NCBI RefSeq assembly: GCF_039521845.1
Contig: NZ_BAAACW010000071.1
Span: 1-14,669 of the forward strand
DNA from: Alkalibacterium iburiense
Lineage (GTDB): Bacteria > Bacillota > Bacilli > Lactobacillales > Carnobacteriaceae_A
Length of the DNA stretch: 14,669 nucleotides
Direction: 5' to 3'
Of the stretch, positions 1 to 6,471 are shown one piece after another. Position 1 is the first letter of the stretch. Every line of letters starts with the position of its first letter. The notes under the pieces were generated by a model. The model was not told where the DNA came from. It worked only from the letters and a program-made list of their open reading frames with translations, and did no database searches. A program made the translations under genes and the position numbers.

Positions 1-35
1 CATAATAATCGGTACCAAGTCAATGACACCAAGGG

Positions 36-761
36 TCAAAGGCTATTTTTTAACTGCAAAACTTGAGTTATAAGAATAAACAAGGTTAAATAATAACGGT
101 CAATGTCAATCCCTAAACCAATGGAATAACTCCTTCCTAAGTGTAAAACATCAAGCTTAGAGGTCTGTAGAAATAAATATAGAATAATCGGACCGCAAGT
201 AAGGATAGAAACAATGAGCAAAGACGTATTCACTTGAGTGAAACTTGCGATTGTCCGTGAAAAAACACTCTCGAATTCATTTGGGTCAATAATTACTTGC
301 AAAAAGGTCGTGACGCTGCCGAAAAATGTGCCAGCGATTAACCCTAACATGAGTAATAGATTTATTCTCCCAGGATATTTTTTGAAGAATAACCAGTAAA
401 AAATTATACTGCTTCCAATCATTAATAAAAGACTTAAGAAAAAATTCAGATACGGATTCGTTGTCAGAATATGTTGGGTTCCAAATAAAAAGATGATAAC
501 TGTCTGCAACAATACGTATAAGGAATCCAACCCAATAATGTTGGGAGTCAATATATTATTTTGTGTCATTGTTTGAAATACAATAGTTGCAACTGTTGTC
601 GTTATGCCTACTAAAAGGAAAGCGAGTGTGCGCCTGCTTCTAAGCATAAAAGCAAACGCAATATTCCCTCTCGTGTTAATCGTTAAGCATAAGCAAAGAG
701 AAAGTATGACAGCAATGAACAAAACTATGATTTGTTTTGACTTATTTTCCTTACTCCTCAT
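36..761 (-). CDS. FecCD-family iron-siderophore ABC permease, second subunit, prematurely truncated
   Basis: This is an integral membrane subunit of an iron-chelate ABC importer, of the FatC/CeuC/YclO type that pairs with a FatD/CeuB/YclN partner. It has multiple hydrophobic helices, and residues about 60-85 carry the typical segment FQTMTQNNILTPNIIGLDSL. The ATG start overlaps the stop of the upstream permease by ATGA, and a GAGGAG ribosome binding site lies 7 nt before it. Only 241 residues are present, against about 310-330 for the family. The frame stops in what should be a helix just before the conserved GPxTFxG motif. Beyond the stop, another frame at 42-1 reads PLTLGVIDLVPIIM, which weakly resembles the missing motif. 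The gene is therefore probably frameshifted or deleted and may be a pseudogene. The ATPase and binding protein would be expected beyond the left edge. Family assignment is firm; functionality is doubtful. Confidence 0.8.
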   Translation of the reverse strand: MRSKENKSKQIIVLFIAVILSLCLCLTINTRGNIAFAFMLRSRRTLAFLLVGITTTVATIVFQTMTQNNILTPNIIGLDSLYVLLQTVIIFLFGTQHILTTNPYLNFFLSLLLMIGSSIIFYWLFFKKYPGRINLLLMLGLIAGTFFGSVTTFLQVIIDPNEFESVFSRTIASFTQVNTSLLIVSILTCGPIILYLFLQTSKLDVLHLGRSYSIGLGIDIDRYYLTLFILITQVLQLKNSL

Positions 762-1708
762 TCTTTTTCTCCTCGCAGTAGTAAAAAGATAAAAACTAGA
801 CTCCCTAAGACACCAATAATGACACTGATAGGTATTTCATAGGGAAAAATGATTATTCGAGAAAAAATATCCGTAATCAGCAAAAAGACAGCTCCAAAAA
901 AAGCAACCGGAAAAAGTATTTTTCCAAAGTGATCTCCTCTTTTGATGGCAACCAAATTGGGAATGATGATTCCCACAAATGGGATACTTCCAGTCGTTAA
1001 TATAACTGTAGTCGTTGCCAGAGCCACTAATACAATGCCTATTAACTCTAATGTCAAATAAGGGATACCTAATTCAAGGGACACGTCTTTTCCCAATCCC
1101 ATTATCGTAAAGTAGTGAGCAAGACAAGATATAATAATCAGTAATGGTATGGTTAAAAAGAGTAAGTGAACATTTGCTAAAGTCACTAATGAAAAATTCC
1201 CTTGTAACCATGAAGAGACATTTTGAACAATTTCATATTGAATGGCGATAAACGTACCGAAAGATTGAATAATATTTCCAAACATCATCCCCACTAAAGG
1301 AACCATAATAGTGTTTTTCAATTTTATTGTTCGTAAAAAAGTAGTAAAGAACAGTGTCCCTAACACAGAGAAAATAAAGGCTATGACAGTCTGTGATAAC
1401 AGATTAGTCTGAGAAAACAACACCATAGATAAAATAATACCTAATCGAGCACTCGCTAATGTTCCTGCAGTTGTTGGAGACACAAATTTATTCTGAGTTA
1501 AGTGCTGCATGAGTAACCCACATACAGCCAGCGTACTTCCTGCAAGTATTAGACTTAAGGTTCGAGGTATACGAGCTGTAAAAAAAACGGTTCTTTGAAC
1601 TTCATTCATGGATAACACATCTAGAGGTGAGACATTTTGCACACCTATAAAAAGAGAAAAGCCAATAAGTAGGGCGAAACTAACAGTGTAAATGGAAACT
1701 TTAGTCAC
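758..1708 (-). CDS. FecCD-family iron-siderophore ABC permease, first subunit (FatD/CeuB-like)
   Basis: This is the first membrane subunit of the iron-chelate importer. It has about nine hydrophobic segments over 316 residues. FecCD hallmarks are LAGSTLAVCGLLMQHLTQN at about residues 56-74, FVSPTTAGTL just after it, and GSIPFVGIIIPNL near residue 245, which is the coupling region that contacts the ATPase. The start is uncertain. GTG at 1708 is the first conventional start in frame, but the only strong ribosome binding site (AAAGGAGGAGG, 1738-1748) lies about 32 nt upstream. That site is ideally spaced (8 nt) from an in-frame ATT codon at 1730-1732, which would give a 324-residue product with eight extra residues before the first helix. 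The gene overlaps the next permease by ATGA and follows a promoter with a Fur-type operator, so iron repression is likely. Confidence 0.85.
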   Translation of the reverse strand: MTKVSIYTVSFALLIGFSLFIGVQNVSPLDVLSMNEVQRTVFFTARIPRTLSLILAGSTLAVCGLLMQHLTQNKFVSPTTAGTLASARLGIILSMVLFSQTNLLSQTVIAFIFSVLGTLFFTTFLRTIKLKNTIMVPLVGMMFGNIIQSFGTFIAIQYEIVQNVSSWLQGNFSLVTLANVHLLFLTIPLLIIISCLAHYFTIMGLGKDVSLELGIPYLTLELIGIVLVALATTTVILTTGSIPFVGIIIPNLVAIKRGDHFGKILFPVAFFGAVFLLITDIFSRIIIFPYEIPISVIIGVLGSLVFIFLLLRGEKE

Positions 1709-1763
1709 TCTTTTAACAAAATAGGATTGAATCGGTCCCTCCTCCTTTATATCATCGTCTCAT

Positions 1764-1778
1764 TGAGAATGATTCTCA
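1764..1778. promoter_or_regulatory. Fur-type operator (iron box)
   Basis: TGAGAATGATTCTCA is a perfect 7-1-7 inverted repeat, matching the TGATAATNATTATCA layout of Fur-family boxes at most positions. It lies just downstream of the -10 of the permease promoter, where a bound repressor would block transcription. The iron-importer genes downstream make Fur more likely than PerR or Zur. The regulator itself is not in the window. Confidence 0.8.
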
Positions 1779-1783
1779 TTCTC

Positions 1784-1818
1784 TTTGTATAGTATAGCTT
1801 AGGCTTATTTCAAACGCA
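1784..1818 (-). promoter_or_regulatory. Promoter of the iron permease operon
   Basis: On the minus strand, TTGCGT is followed by a 17-nt spacer and TATACT. A second register, TTGAAA with 16 nt to TATACA, overlaps it. Transcription would start at or next to the Fur-type palindrome at 1764-1778, leaving a leader of about 50-70 nt before the permease. This is a pattern match only. Confidence 0.6.
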
Positions 1819-1862
1819 ACCATTCACAAGCATAAAAAACAATCATACAGTCATGTATAAAC

Positions 1863-1904
1863 AAAAAAAGAGAGAAAAGCTTGTAGTTAAGCATTTTCTC
1901 TCTT
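1863..1904 (-). terminator. Rho-independent terminator of the nudF-mtnN operon
   Basis: An 11-bp stem (AAGAGAGAAAA with TTTTCTCTCTT) is extended by GCTT/AAGC after one bulged A and closed by a 6-nt loop. On the minus strand it runs into TTTTTTTG. It lies about 70 nt after the mtnN stop and shields the iron operon promoter from read-through. Confidence 0.85.
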
Positions 1905-1974
1905 ATAAATATACATTTTTTATGCCTTTTGATAACTTACGCGTCAATGTTGTTATTTGATGAACTTAAGCAAA

Positions 1975-2682
1975 CTAATGTTTCTGTTCTTGTTTTATTT
2001 CTTTAAGAAAGTTAATAACCGTCTCAGCAGATTTCTTTCCTGCTAATTCAATAAACTCATCAAACGATACAGACGCTTCTTCATCTGCTACGTCTGATAC
2101 CGCTCGTATAACAAGAAAGGGAATATCAAATTGGTAGCATGTTTGAGCAATCGCAGCCCCTTCCATTTCTGTTACGAGGGCATCTTCGAAATATTCTTTT
2201 ATTTTTTTAATCTCAACCTTACTACTTATGAATGAATCCCCTGTTACAATTAGCCCATTTCTGATGGTCCATTCTTTTTCAGCAGCCTTCATAAATAAAG
2301 AAATGAGTTTATCATCCGCTCCGTACCTTTCTGGCATTTGAGGAATTTGTCCATATGCATAACCGAATGCTCGGGCATCTGCATCGTTATAGGCTAACTG
2401 TTTGGATAACACTAAGTCTCCAACAGATAAACCTGCTCCTATCCCGCCAGCTGATCCGGTGTTAATGACAGCATCGACTTGAAACACCTCTATCAGCAAA
2501 GTAGCTGCAATGGATGCATTGACTTTACCAATACCTGACTGTACTAAGACCACATTCATATCGGAAAGTTTTCCTTTATAGAACTTCTGGTTAGCTTTTG
2601 TTATTTCTTCTTTATGATTCAGCTGTTCAGTCAAAACCCTAATTTCTTGTTCCATCGCAGCAATAATACCTATTTTCAACAC
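1975..2682 (-). CDS. mtnN: 5'-methylthioadenosine/S-adenosylhomocysteine nucleosidase
   Basis: This cytosolic enzyme cleaves adenine from 5'-methylthioadenosine and S-adenosylhomocysteine, feeding methionine salvage and, in species with luxS, the activated-methyl cycle. The sequence fits throughout: an N-terminal KIGIIAAMEQE with the catalytic Glu13, GSAGGIG at 76-82, EMEGAAIA with the substrate-binding Glu174, and RAVSDVAD with the catalytic Asp197 (numbered from GTG). Length of 235 matches the family (about 230). GTG at 2682 is immediately followed by TTG at 2679. The TTG would give MKIGIIAAMEQE, the usual N-terminus, with better spacing (7 nt) from AGGTG, so 2679 may be the true start. It is the last gene of the nudF operon and is followed by a strong terminator. 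Confidence 0.96.
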   Translation of the reverse strand: MLKIGIIAAMEQEIRVLTEQLNHKEEITKANQKFYKGKLSDMNVVLVQSGIGKVNASIAATLLIEVFQVDAVINTGSAGGIGAGLSVGDLVLSKQLAYNDADARAFGYAYGQIPQMPERYGADDKLISLFMKAAEKEWTIRNGLIVTGDSFISSKVEIKKIKEYFEDALVTEMEGAAIAQTCYQFDIPFLVIRAVSDVADEEASVSFDEFIELAGKKSAETVINFLKEIKQEQKH

Positions 2683-2711
2683 TTATCACCTGTCTTTTCC
2701 CATTATAGATT

Positions 2712-2957
2712 TTAAATAAAGAATACAAAAGAAAGAACGATTAATAGAAGTAAAAAAACAATAACAATAGCTAATGTCAATTGTTTATCTACTCTTCGGT
2801 ACCTCTCCATTTCATTCATTCTACTTTTAGAGGTTTTTCCTTTTTTAGCTAAATTTTTCTCTAATTTTTTGTTTTCTTTTTTTCGTTGTCTCAAGAGTTT
2901 TTGTTTCTGTTTTTCTTCCTCTTTTTTTCTTTTTTTAAGTTCACTTCTAGTTGACAT
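2712..2957 (-). CDS. Small Lys/Glu-rich protein with C-terminal membrane anchor
   Basis: I do not recognise a characterised function. The 81-residue product has a highly charged N-terminal half (residues 1-56, mostly Lys, Arg and Glu, likely a long helix or coiled coil) and one hydrophobic segment at 61-81 running to the end. This is the layout of a tail-anchored or simple bitopic membrane protein. The strongly basic part would sit in the cytoplasm, where it could contact RNA, DNA or acidic lipid; that is inference. Its ATG overlaps the nudF stop as TAATG, implying translational coupling, and mtnN follows about 30 nt later. The tight fit in the operon and the intact composition argue that it is a real gene. 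Confidence 0.8.
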   Translation of the reverse strand: MSTRSELKKRKKEEEKQKQKLLRQRKKENKKLEKNLAKKGKTSKSRMNEMERYRRVDKQLTLAIVIVFLLLLIVLSFVFFI

Positions 2958-3523
2958 TATGACTCATCCTTGTTCTTTTTCATTAAACGCTTCATTTTCC
3001 AGTAAAATAAGGCGAAGACACTTTTTGAATCTCTTAATAATCCTTTTTCGTATAACTCCCATGCCTCATCGTATGTGGCTATAATTAATTCTAAATTTTC
3101 ATCATCATCTTGTGCTAAAGGATTCTCAACTTTTTTCAGCCCGTGAGCTTCATAAATCTCTAAGTATTCATCTGTAAACCCTGGTGTACTGTAAAAAGAA
3201 GTAACAGGACTCCAATGCTCAGCTTGATAGCCCGTTTCTTCCTCAAGTTCTCTTTTGGCAGCCTCTAGTCCACTTTCATCTTCCTCATCTAATAAACCTG
3301 CTGGAATTTCTACACTTTCACTTTCAATGGCTTTTCTATATTGTTTAACTAATACTATTTCATCATTTTCTGTAAATGCAATAACGGCTGAGGCCGCATC
3401 ATGTCTGACAATTTCTCTTTGAGCGAATTGACCATTAGGTAGCTTAACTTTTTCAACAACATATTCGGTTACATTTCCTTTAAATAATGATTTACTTTCA
3501 ACTGTTTCTTCATAAAAAATCAT
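2957..3523 (-). CDS. nudF: ADP-ribose pyrophosphatase, Nudix family
   Basis: This enzyme hydrolyses ADP-ribose to AMP and ribose 5-phosphate in the cytosol, removing a reactive by-product of NAD turnover. Evidence is the Nudix box at residues 76-99, ending REL-EEE-TGY with the metal-binding glutamates. VKQYRKA at 59-65 and STPGFTDE downstream of the box mark the ADP-ribose subgroup. The box has one extra residue (G-x6-E instead of G-x5-E before the x7-R spacing), a small deviation. The 188-residue length is normal. The ATG follows AAAGGAG by 7 nt. It is the first gene of a three-gene operon; I saw only a weak -10 candidate (TATGAT at 3550-3555) upstream. Confidence 0.94.
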   Translation of the reverse strand: MIFYEETVESKSLFKGNVTEYVVEKVKLPNGQFAQREIVRHDAASAVIAFTENDEIVLVKQYRKAIESESVEIPAGLLDEEDESGLEAAKRELEEETGYQAEHWSPVTSFYSTPGFTDEYLEIYEAHGLKKVENPLAQDDDENLELIIATYDEAWELYEKGLLRDSKSVFALFYWKMKRLMKKNKDES

Positions 3524-3632
3524 GAGATAACTCCTTTCTTAGTGTCCTAATCATACCTTATTTTTTATTCTTTATCATCTTACCTCATAATATCCTTTTT
3601 AAAAATCCTTCTTAGGTCCTATGTTAATTATT

Positions 3633-3662
3633 TTGTCATTTATGATACTATATAACTATACT
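3633..3662 (+). promoter_or_regulatory. Promoter of the xpaC-telA pair
   Basis: TTGTCA is followed by an 18-nt spacer and TATACT, about 37 nt before the xpaC start codon. It lies in the divergent gap with nudF. Confidence 0.6.
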
Positions 3663-3698
3663 AAAAGAATACTTCCATTAGATAGGAGGAATAAAAAA

Positions 3699-4397
3699 AT
3701 GAAACGTACATTGACATCACAAATACTCATTTATGGTGTAATTTTATTAACAACACTATTCTTATTTTTAATTACCATTGGATTAGATATTAACCCACTC
3801 TTTGCTTTCTTATTAAGTATAGGTGCAGGGATTTTCTTACTGTTAAATGCACAGAAAAACAGTAGAATGGGCGGACGTAAAAAAGACAAACTACCCAAAT
3901 TAACACCTGAAAAAGAAGCTTTTTATACTTCTAAAGGGTTATCTAGAGAAGACATACAATACTTTAGAGAAACCATGCAGAAAGCTAAACAGCAAATAAT
4001 CGAAGTCGAAAAACATATGAATCAGTCCAGTAAATTAAAAGCTATTGAAAACAGAAACAATACAGTCAAGCTTTCAAAAGCCTTATTCAAAGAAATTACA
4101 AATGAACCAGATCGCCTTCATGAAGTGGATAAATTCTTATACGTTCACCTTCCCTCTCTTTCTGACCTTGTAGGGAAATACAGAGAAATTGAGAATCATA
4201 AGGCCAAAAGTAAAGCGACTTTTGATATATTAAGCAAATCTGCCGAAACAATTGACAGAATGTGTGGACAGATAGCTGAGGATTACGTTAAGTTTAAAGA
4301 AGATGATATTGAAGATATGGGCATTGAAGTTGAATTAGCTAAACGAACACTTCATAATAATAGTAATCCATCCGATTCTTTCAACGATGATATTTAA
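3699..4397 (+). CDS. XpaC-like membrane protein (5-bromo-4-chloroindolyl phosphate hydrolysis family)
   Basis: The 232-residue protein has two N-terminal hydrophobic helices (about 8-27 and 31-50), followed by a charged, mostly helical cytoplasmic part. It resembles the XpaC/YceG-type family, named for a colony phenotype rather than a known reaction. No catalytic motif is obvious, and a true phosphatase activity should not be assumed. The ATG at 3699 is preceded by AGGAGG at a normal distance. An in-frame ATG at 3621 was rejected because it precedes the promoter and lacks a ribosome binding site. telA follows after 23 nt, the pairing commonly seen for this family, which suggests a joint envelope or stress-related role. 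Confidence 0.85.
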   Translation: MKRTLTSQILIYGVILLTTLFLFLITIGLDINPLFAFLLSIGAGIFLLLNAQKNSRMGGRKKDKLPKLTPEKEAFYTSKGLSREDIQYFRETMQKAKQQIIEVEKHMNQSSKLKAIENRNNTVKLSKALFKEITNEPDRLHEVDKFLYVHLPSLSDLVGKYREIENHKAKSKATFDILSKSAETIDRMCGQIAEDYVKFKEDDIEDMGIEVELAKRTLHNNSNPSDSFNDDI

Positions 4398-4420
4398 TTT
4401 TAAAAAAGAGGTGTAAGTAA

Positions 4421-5629
4421 ATGGTAGATAAAGAAAATGAACCCTTTGATACAGATAAACAGGTTGAAATTGATGACTTACTAGCCAATCCGTTTGGAAG
4501 TGACTTAACGAGTGAATTAAATAACAAAAACGAGCTGCAATCGGCAGACAAAAGTAAAGAAGCTAGAAAAGTTATTGATACTCTAAACGAGACACGTAAG
4601 AAGCAAGCCTATGAATTGGCTAAACAAATTGATGTGAGTGACAGAGAATCAATTTCAAATTATGGTACCCAAGCTCAACAAAAATTAGGTGAATTTTCCC
4701 ATTCTGTTTTAGCACATGTACAGAATCAAGATACTAATCACATTGGCGAAACATTGAATGATTTGATGTTCCGATTAAAAGAAGCGGATCCTAATGATTT
4801 AAGAGCTGATGATCAAAATATATTTAGAAAAATGTTTAGAAAAATTAATCGGTCAATTTATGAAACGACAGCTAAATATCAAAAAATTGGAGCTCAGGTT
4901 GATAAAATTGCCGTTAAATTAGATAAAGAAAGACAATTGCTTTTAAAAGACAACACTATGCTGGATCAGTTATATGAGAAAAACTACGAATACTTTGAAG
5001 CATTAAACGTTTATATTGCTGCCGGAGAATTGAAAATCGATGAATTAAAAAATGAGTTGATTCCTAAGGCCCTCGAACAAGCTGAAGCAAGCAAAGACCA
5101 AATGGAAGTTCAGAAGGTCAATGACTTGAACCAATATATGAGTCGCTTGGACAAGCGGGTATATGATTTAAAAACCGCTAGACAAATGACTATTCAGCAA
5201 GCTCCGCAGATTCGCCTTATACAAAATACGAATCAGGCTTTATCTGAAAAAATACAGACTTCTATCAATACGGCTATTCCTTTATGGAAAAACCAGATTG
5301 TTATTGCGCTGACTTTGCTTAGACAAAAAGAAGCCGTTACAGCTCAAAGACAAGTCTCTCAAACGACAAATGATTTACTGACGAAAAATTCTGAGCTATT
5401 AAAACAGTCCTCTATTGAAACAGCTAGAGAAAATGAAAGAGGGATTATCGATATTGAAACTCTAGAAAAAACTCAAGCTGACTTGGTAGAGACACTCGAA
5501 GAGACACTCTCTATCCAAAGAGAAGGACGTTCTAAGCGTAAAGAAGCAGAGGTTCAGTTAGCCCAATTAGAAGACCGTTTACGCGATCAACTCTTGCAAC
5601 TGACTGACCCTGCTGATAACCAGCAATAA
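4421..5629 (+). CDS. telA: TelA/YaaN-family toxic anion resistance protein
   Basis: This 402-residue soluble protein is almost entirely helical and rich in Glu, Gln, Lys and Leu, with coiled-coil character from about residue 150 to the end. It belongs to the TelA family, linked in other bacteria to tellurite resistance and to tolerance of cell-wall-active agents; its biochemical activity is not established. The recognisable core includes the region around LNDLMFRLKEADPNDL (near residue 110) and SRLDKRVYDLKTARQM (near 243). The ATG follows GAGGTG by 7 nt. It is the second gene of a pair with the XpaC-like membrane protein, which may tether it to the membrane (inference). No clear terminator follows it, so read-through into the small gene at 5715 is possible. 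Confidence 0.88.
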   Translation: MVDKENEPFDTDKQVEIDDLLANPFGSDLTSELNNKNELQSADKSKEARKVIDTLNETRKKQAYELAKQIDVSDRESISNYGTQAQQKLGEFSHSVLAHVQNQDTNHIGETLNDLMFRLKEADPNDLRADDQNIFRKMFRKINRSIYETTAKYQKIGAQVDKIAVKLDKERQLLLKDNTMLDQLYEKNYEYFEALNVYIAAGELKIDELKNELIPKALEQAEASKDQMEVQKVNDLNQYMSRLDKRVYDLKTARQMTIQQAPQIRLIQNTNQALSEKIQTSINTAIPLWKNQIVIALTLLRQKEAVTAQRQVSQTTNDLLTKNSELLKQSSIETARENERGIIDIETLEKTQADLVETLEETLSIQREGRSKRKEAEVQLAQLEDRLRDQLLQLTDPADNQQ

Positions 5630-5646
5630 AATCTCAAGCATTATAT

Positions 5647-5675
5647 TTGAATAAAATGTGACAACTCCTTATAAT
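5647..5675 (+). promoter_or_regulatory. Promoter of the GlsB/YeaQ-like gene
   Basis: TTGAAT, a 17-nt spacer and a perfect TATAAT, about 40 nt before the ATG. This is the best -10/-35 match in the window. Confidence 0.7.
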
Positions 5676-5714
5676 AAGAATTAGTTAATAAATTTTTTTC
5701 AAAGGAGAGATAAT

Positions 5715-5957
5715 ATGTTAGGTTTTATATGGTCATTAATAGTGGGTGGAGTCATTGGAGCGATTGGTCAAGCAATCGTAGGAGCTGATGTTCCTGGAGG
5801 TATTATTGGTAATATTATAGTCGGTTTCATAGGAGCATGGGCCGGACACGCTTTATTCCAATGGGGACCTGAGCTCGGTGGCTTCTTCATCATTCCTGCC
5901 ATTGTAGGTGCGATTCTAGTCGTCTTCCTATTTGATTTAATAGCCAGCAGATTATAA
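5715..5957 (+). CDS. GlsB/YeaQ/YmgE family small membrane protein
   Basis: The 80-residue, very hydrophobic protein has three Gly-rich membrane segments (about 2-23, 27-49 and 55-77). The pattern GGVIGAIGQAIVG, then GGIIGNIIVGFIGAWAG, is typical of the transglycosylase-associated GlsB/YeaQ/YmgE family. In Gram-positive relatives such genes often belong to general stress regulons, but the molecular role is unknown. AAGGAGAG precedes the ATG at a normal distance. It has its own strong promoter and ends at a terminator shared with the convergent cold-shock gene. Confidence 0.9.
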   Translation: MLGFIWSLIVGGVIGAIGQAIVGADVPGGIIGNIIVGFIGAWAGHALFQWGPELGGFFIIPAIVGAILVVFLFDLIASRL

Positions 5958-5974
5958 TATAAAGATACTAAAAG

Positions 5975-6005
5975 AAAAGACTTCCTTTTACAAGGAAGTC
6001 TTTTT
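5975..6005. terminator. Bidirectional rho-independent terminator
   Basis: A perfect 13-bp stem (AAAAGACTTCCTT with AAGGAAGTCTTTT) has a 4-nt loop and a T-run on both strands. It lies between the convergent GlsB-like and csp genes and can serve both. Confidence 0.9.
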
Positions 6006-6012
6006 GTTATGC

Positions 6013-6213
6013 TTATAGTTTAGTAACATTGGCTGCTTGTGGACCACGATCGCCGTCCACAATTTCAAATTCGACTTCTTGCCCATCATCTAAAGACTTG
6101 TAGCCTTCACTATTGATAGCACTGAAGTGTACGAATACATCTTCTTGTCCTTCTACTTCAATGAAACCGAATCCTTTTTCAGCATTAAACCATTTTACTT
6201 TGCCCTGAACCAT
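6013..6213 (-). CDS. Cold-shock protein (CspA family RNA chaperone)
   Basis: This is a 66-residue single cold-shock domain that binds single-stranded RNA and DNA and loosens mRNA structure. KGFGFI (residues 13-18) and VFVHF (26-30) are the RNP1 and RNP2 motifs, and KWFN at 7-10 is also conserved. AGGAGG lies 8 nt before the ATG. It is monocistronic, with its own promoter and a leader of about 100 nt, as expected for a gene with post-transcriptional temperature control. Which paralogue it is (CspA, B, C or D) cannot be decided here. Confidence 0.97.
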   Translation of the reverse strand: MVQGKVKWFNAEKGFGFIEVEGQEDVFVHFSAINSEGYKSLDDGQEVEFEIVDGDRGPQAANVTKL

Positions 6214-6317
6214 TACTTTTTCCTCCTACACTATATACTTGCAACAGACTTTAAAAAACAACTCATATAAAACTATTATGCTATATGTATATTTCTTAAA
6301 TCTCTATTACAATTAAA

Positions 6318-6346
6318 ATTATACAAAAGTAACCGCTTTAAATCAA
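6318..6346 (-). promoter_or_regulatory. Promoter of the cold-shock gene
   Basis: On the minus strand TTGATT, a 17-nt spacer and TATAAT. It predicts a 5' leader of about 97 nt before the csp start codon. Confidence 0.65.
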
Positions 6347-6410
6347 GCCAACAATGATTATATCTCAAAAATTAATAATAGGTTTTCTATATTCCCTCTT
6401 CTCTATACAG

Positions 6411-6460
6411 AAAAATCCTATTTAGGAAGTAAGAGGAAAACCTCACTTCCTAAATAGGAT
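6411..6460 (-). terminator. Long-stem terminator after ileS
   Basis: A 16-bp perfect inverted repeat (6415-6430 with 6445-6460) is extended by GAGG/CCTC after a 2-nt bulge, with a 4-nt AAAA/TTTT loop. On the minus strand it is followed by TTTTTC. It lies about 12 nt after the ileS stop. The stem is longer than usual for a terminator. Confidence 0.85.
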
Positions 6461-6471
6461 AACTTTGTTTT

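Noticed and set aside
604..792. Short plus-strand open frame within the iron permeases
   Set aside because: It is antisense to two overlapping permease genes, with no ribosome binding site and no recognisable product.
1764..1778. PerR or Zur operator instead of Fur
   Set aside because: The palindrome layout is shared by the regulator family, but the iron-chelate permeases downstream make Fur the simplest choice. The sequence alone cannot exclude the others.
1905..1974. Small gene or RNA in the gap after mtnN
   Set aside because: I saw no open frame with a ribosome binding site and no strong hairpin beyond the terminator at 1863-1904.
3621..3698. Longer XpaC-like protein starting at 3621
   Set aside because: This start lies upstream of the likely promoter, has no ribosome binding site, and adds 26 residues before the natural MKR plus membrane helix start.
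6415..6460. A miniature mobile element (MITE-like) reading of the long inverted repeat
   Set aside because: No flanking target duplication is evident, the element is only 46 nt, and its position and T-run fit an ileS terminator. A genome copy search would be needed to revive the idea.
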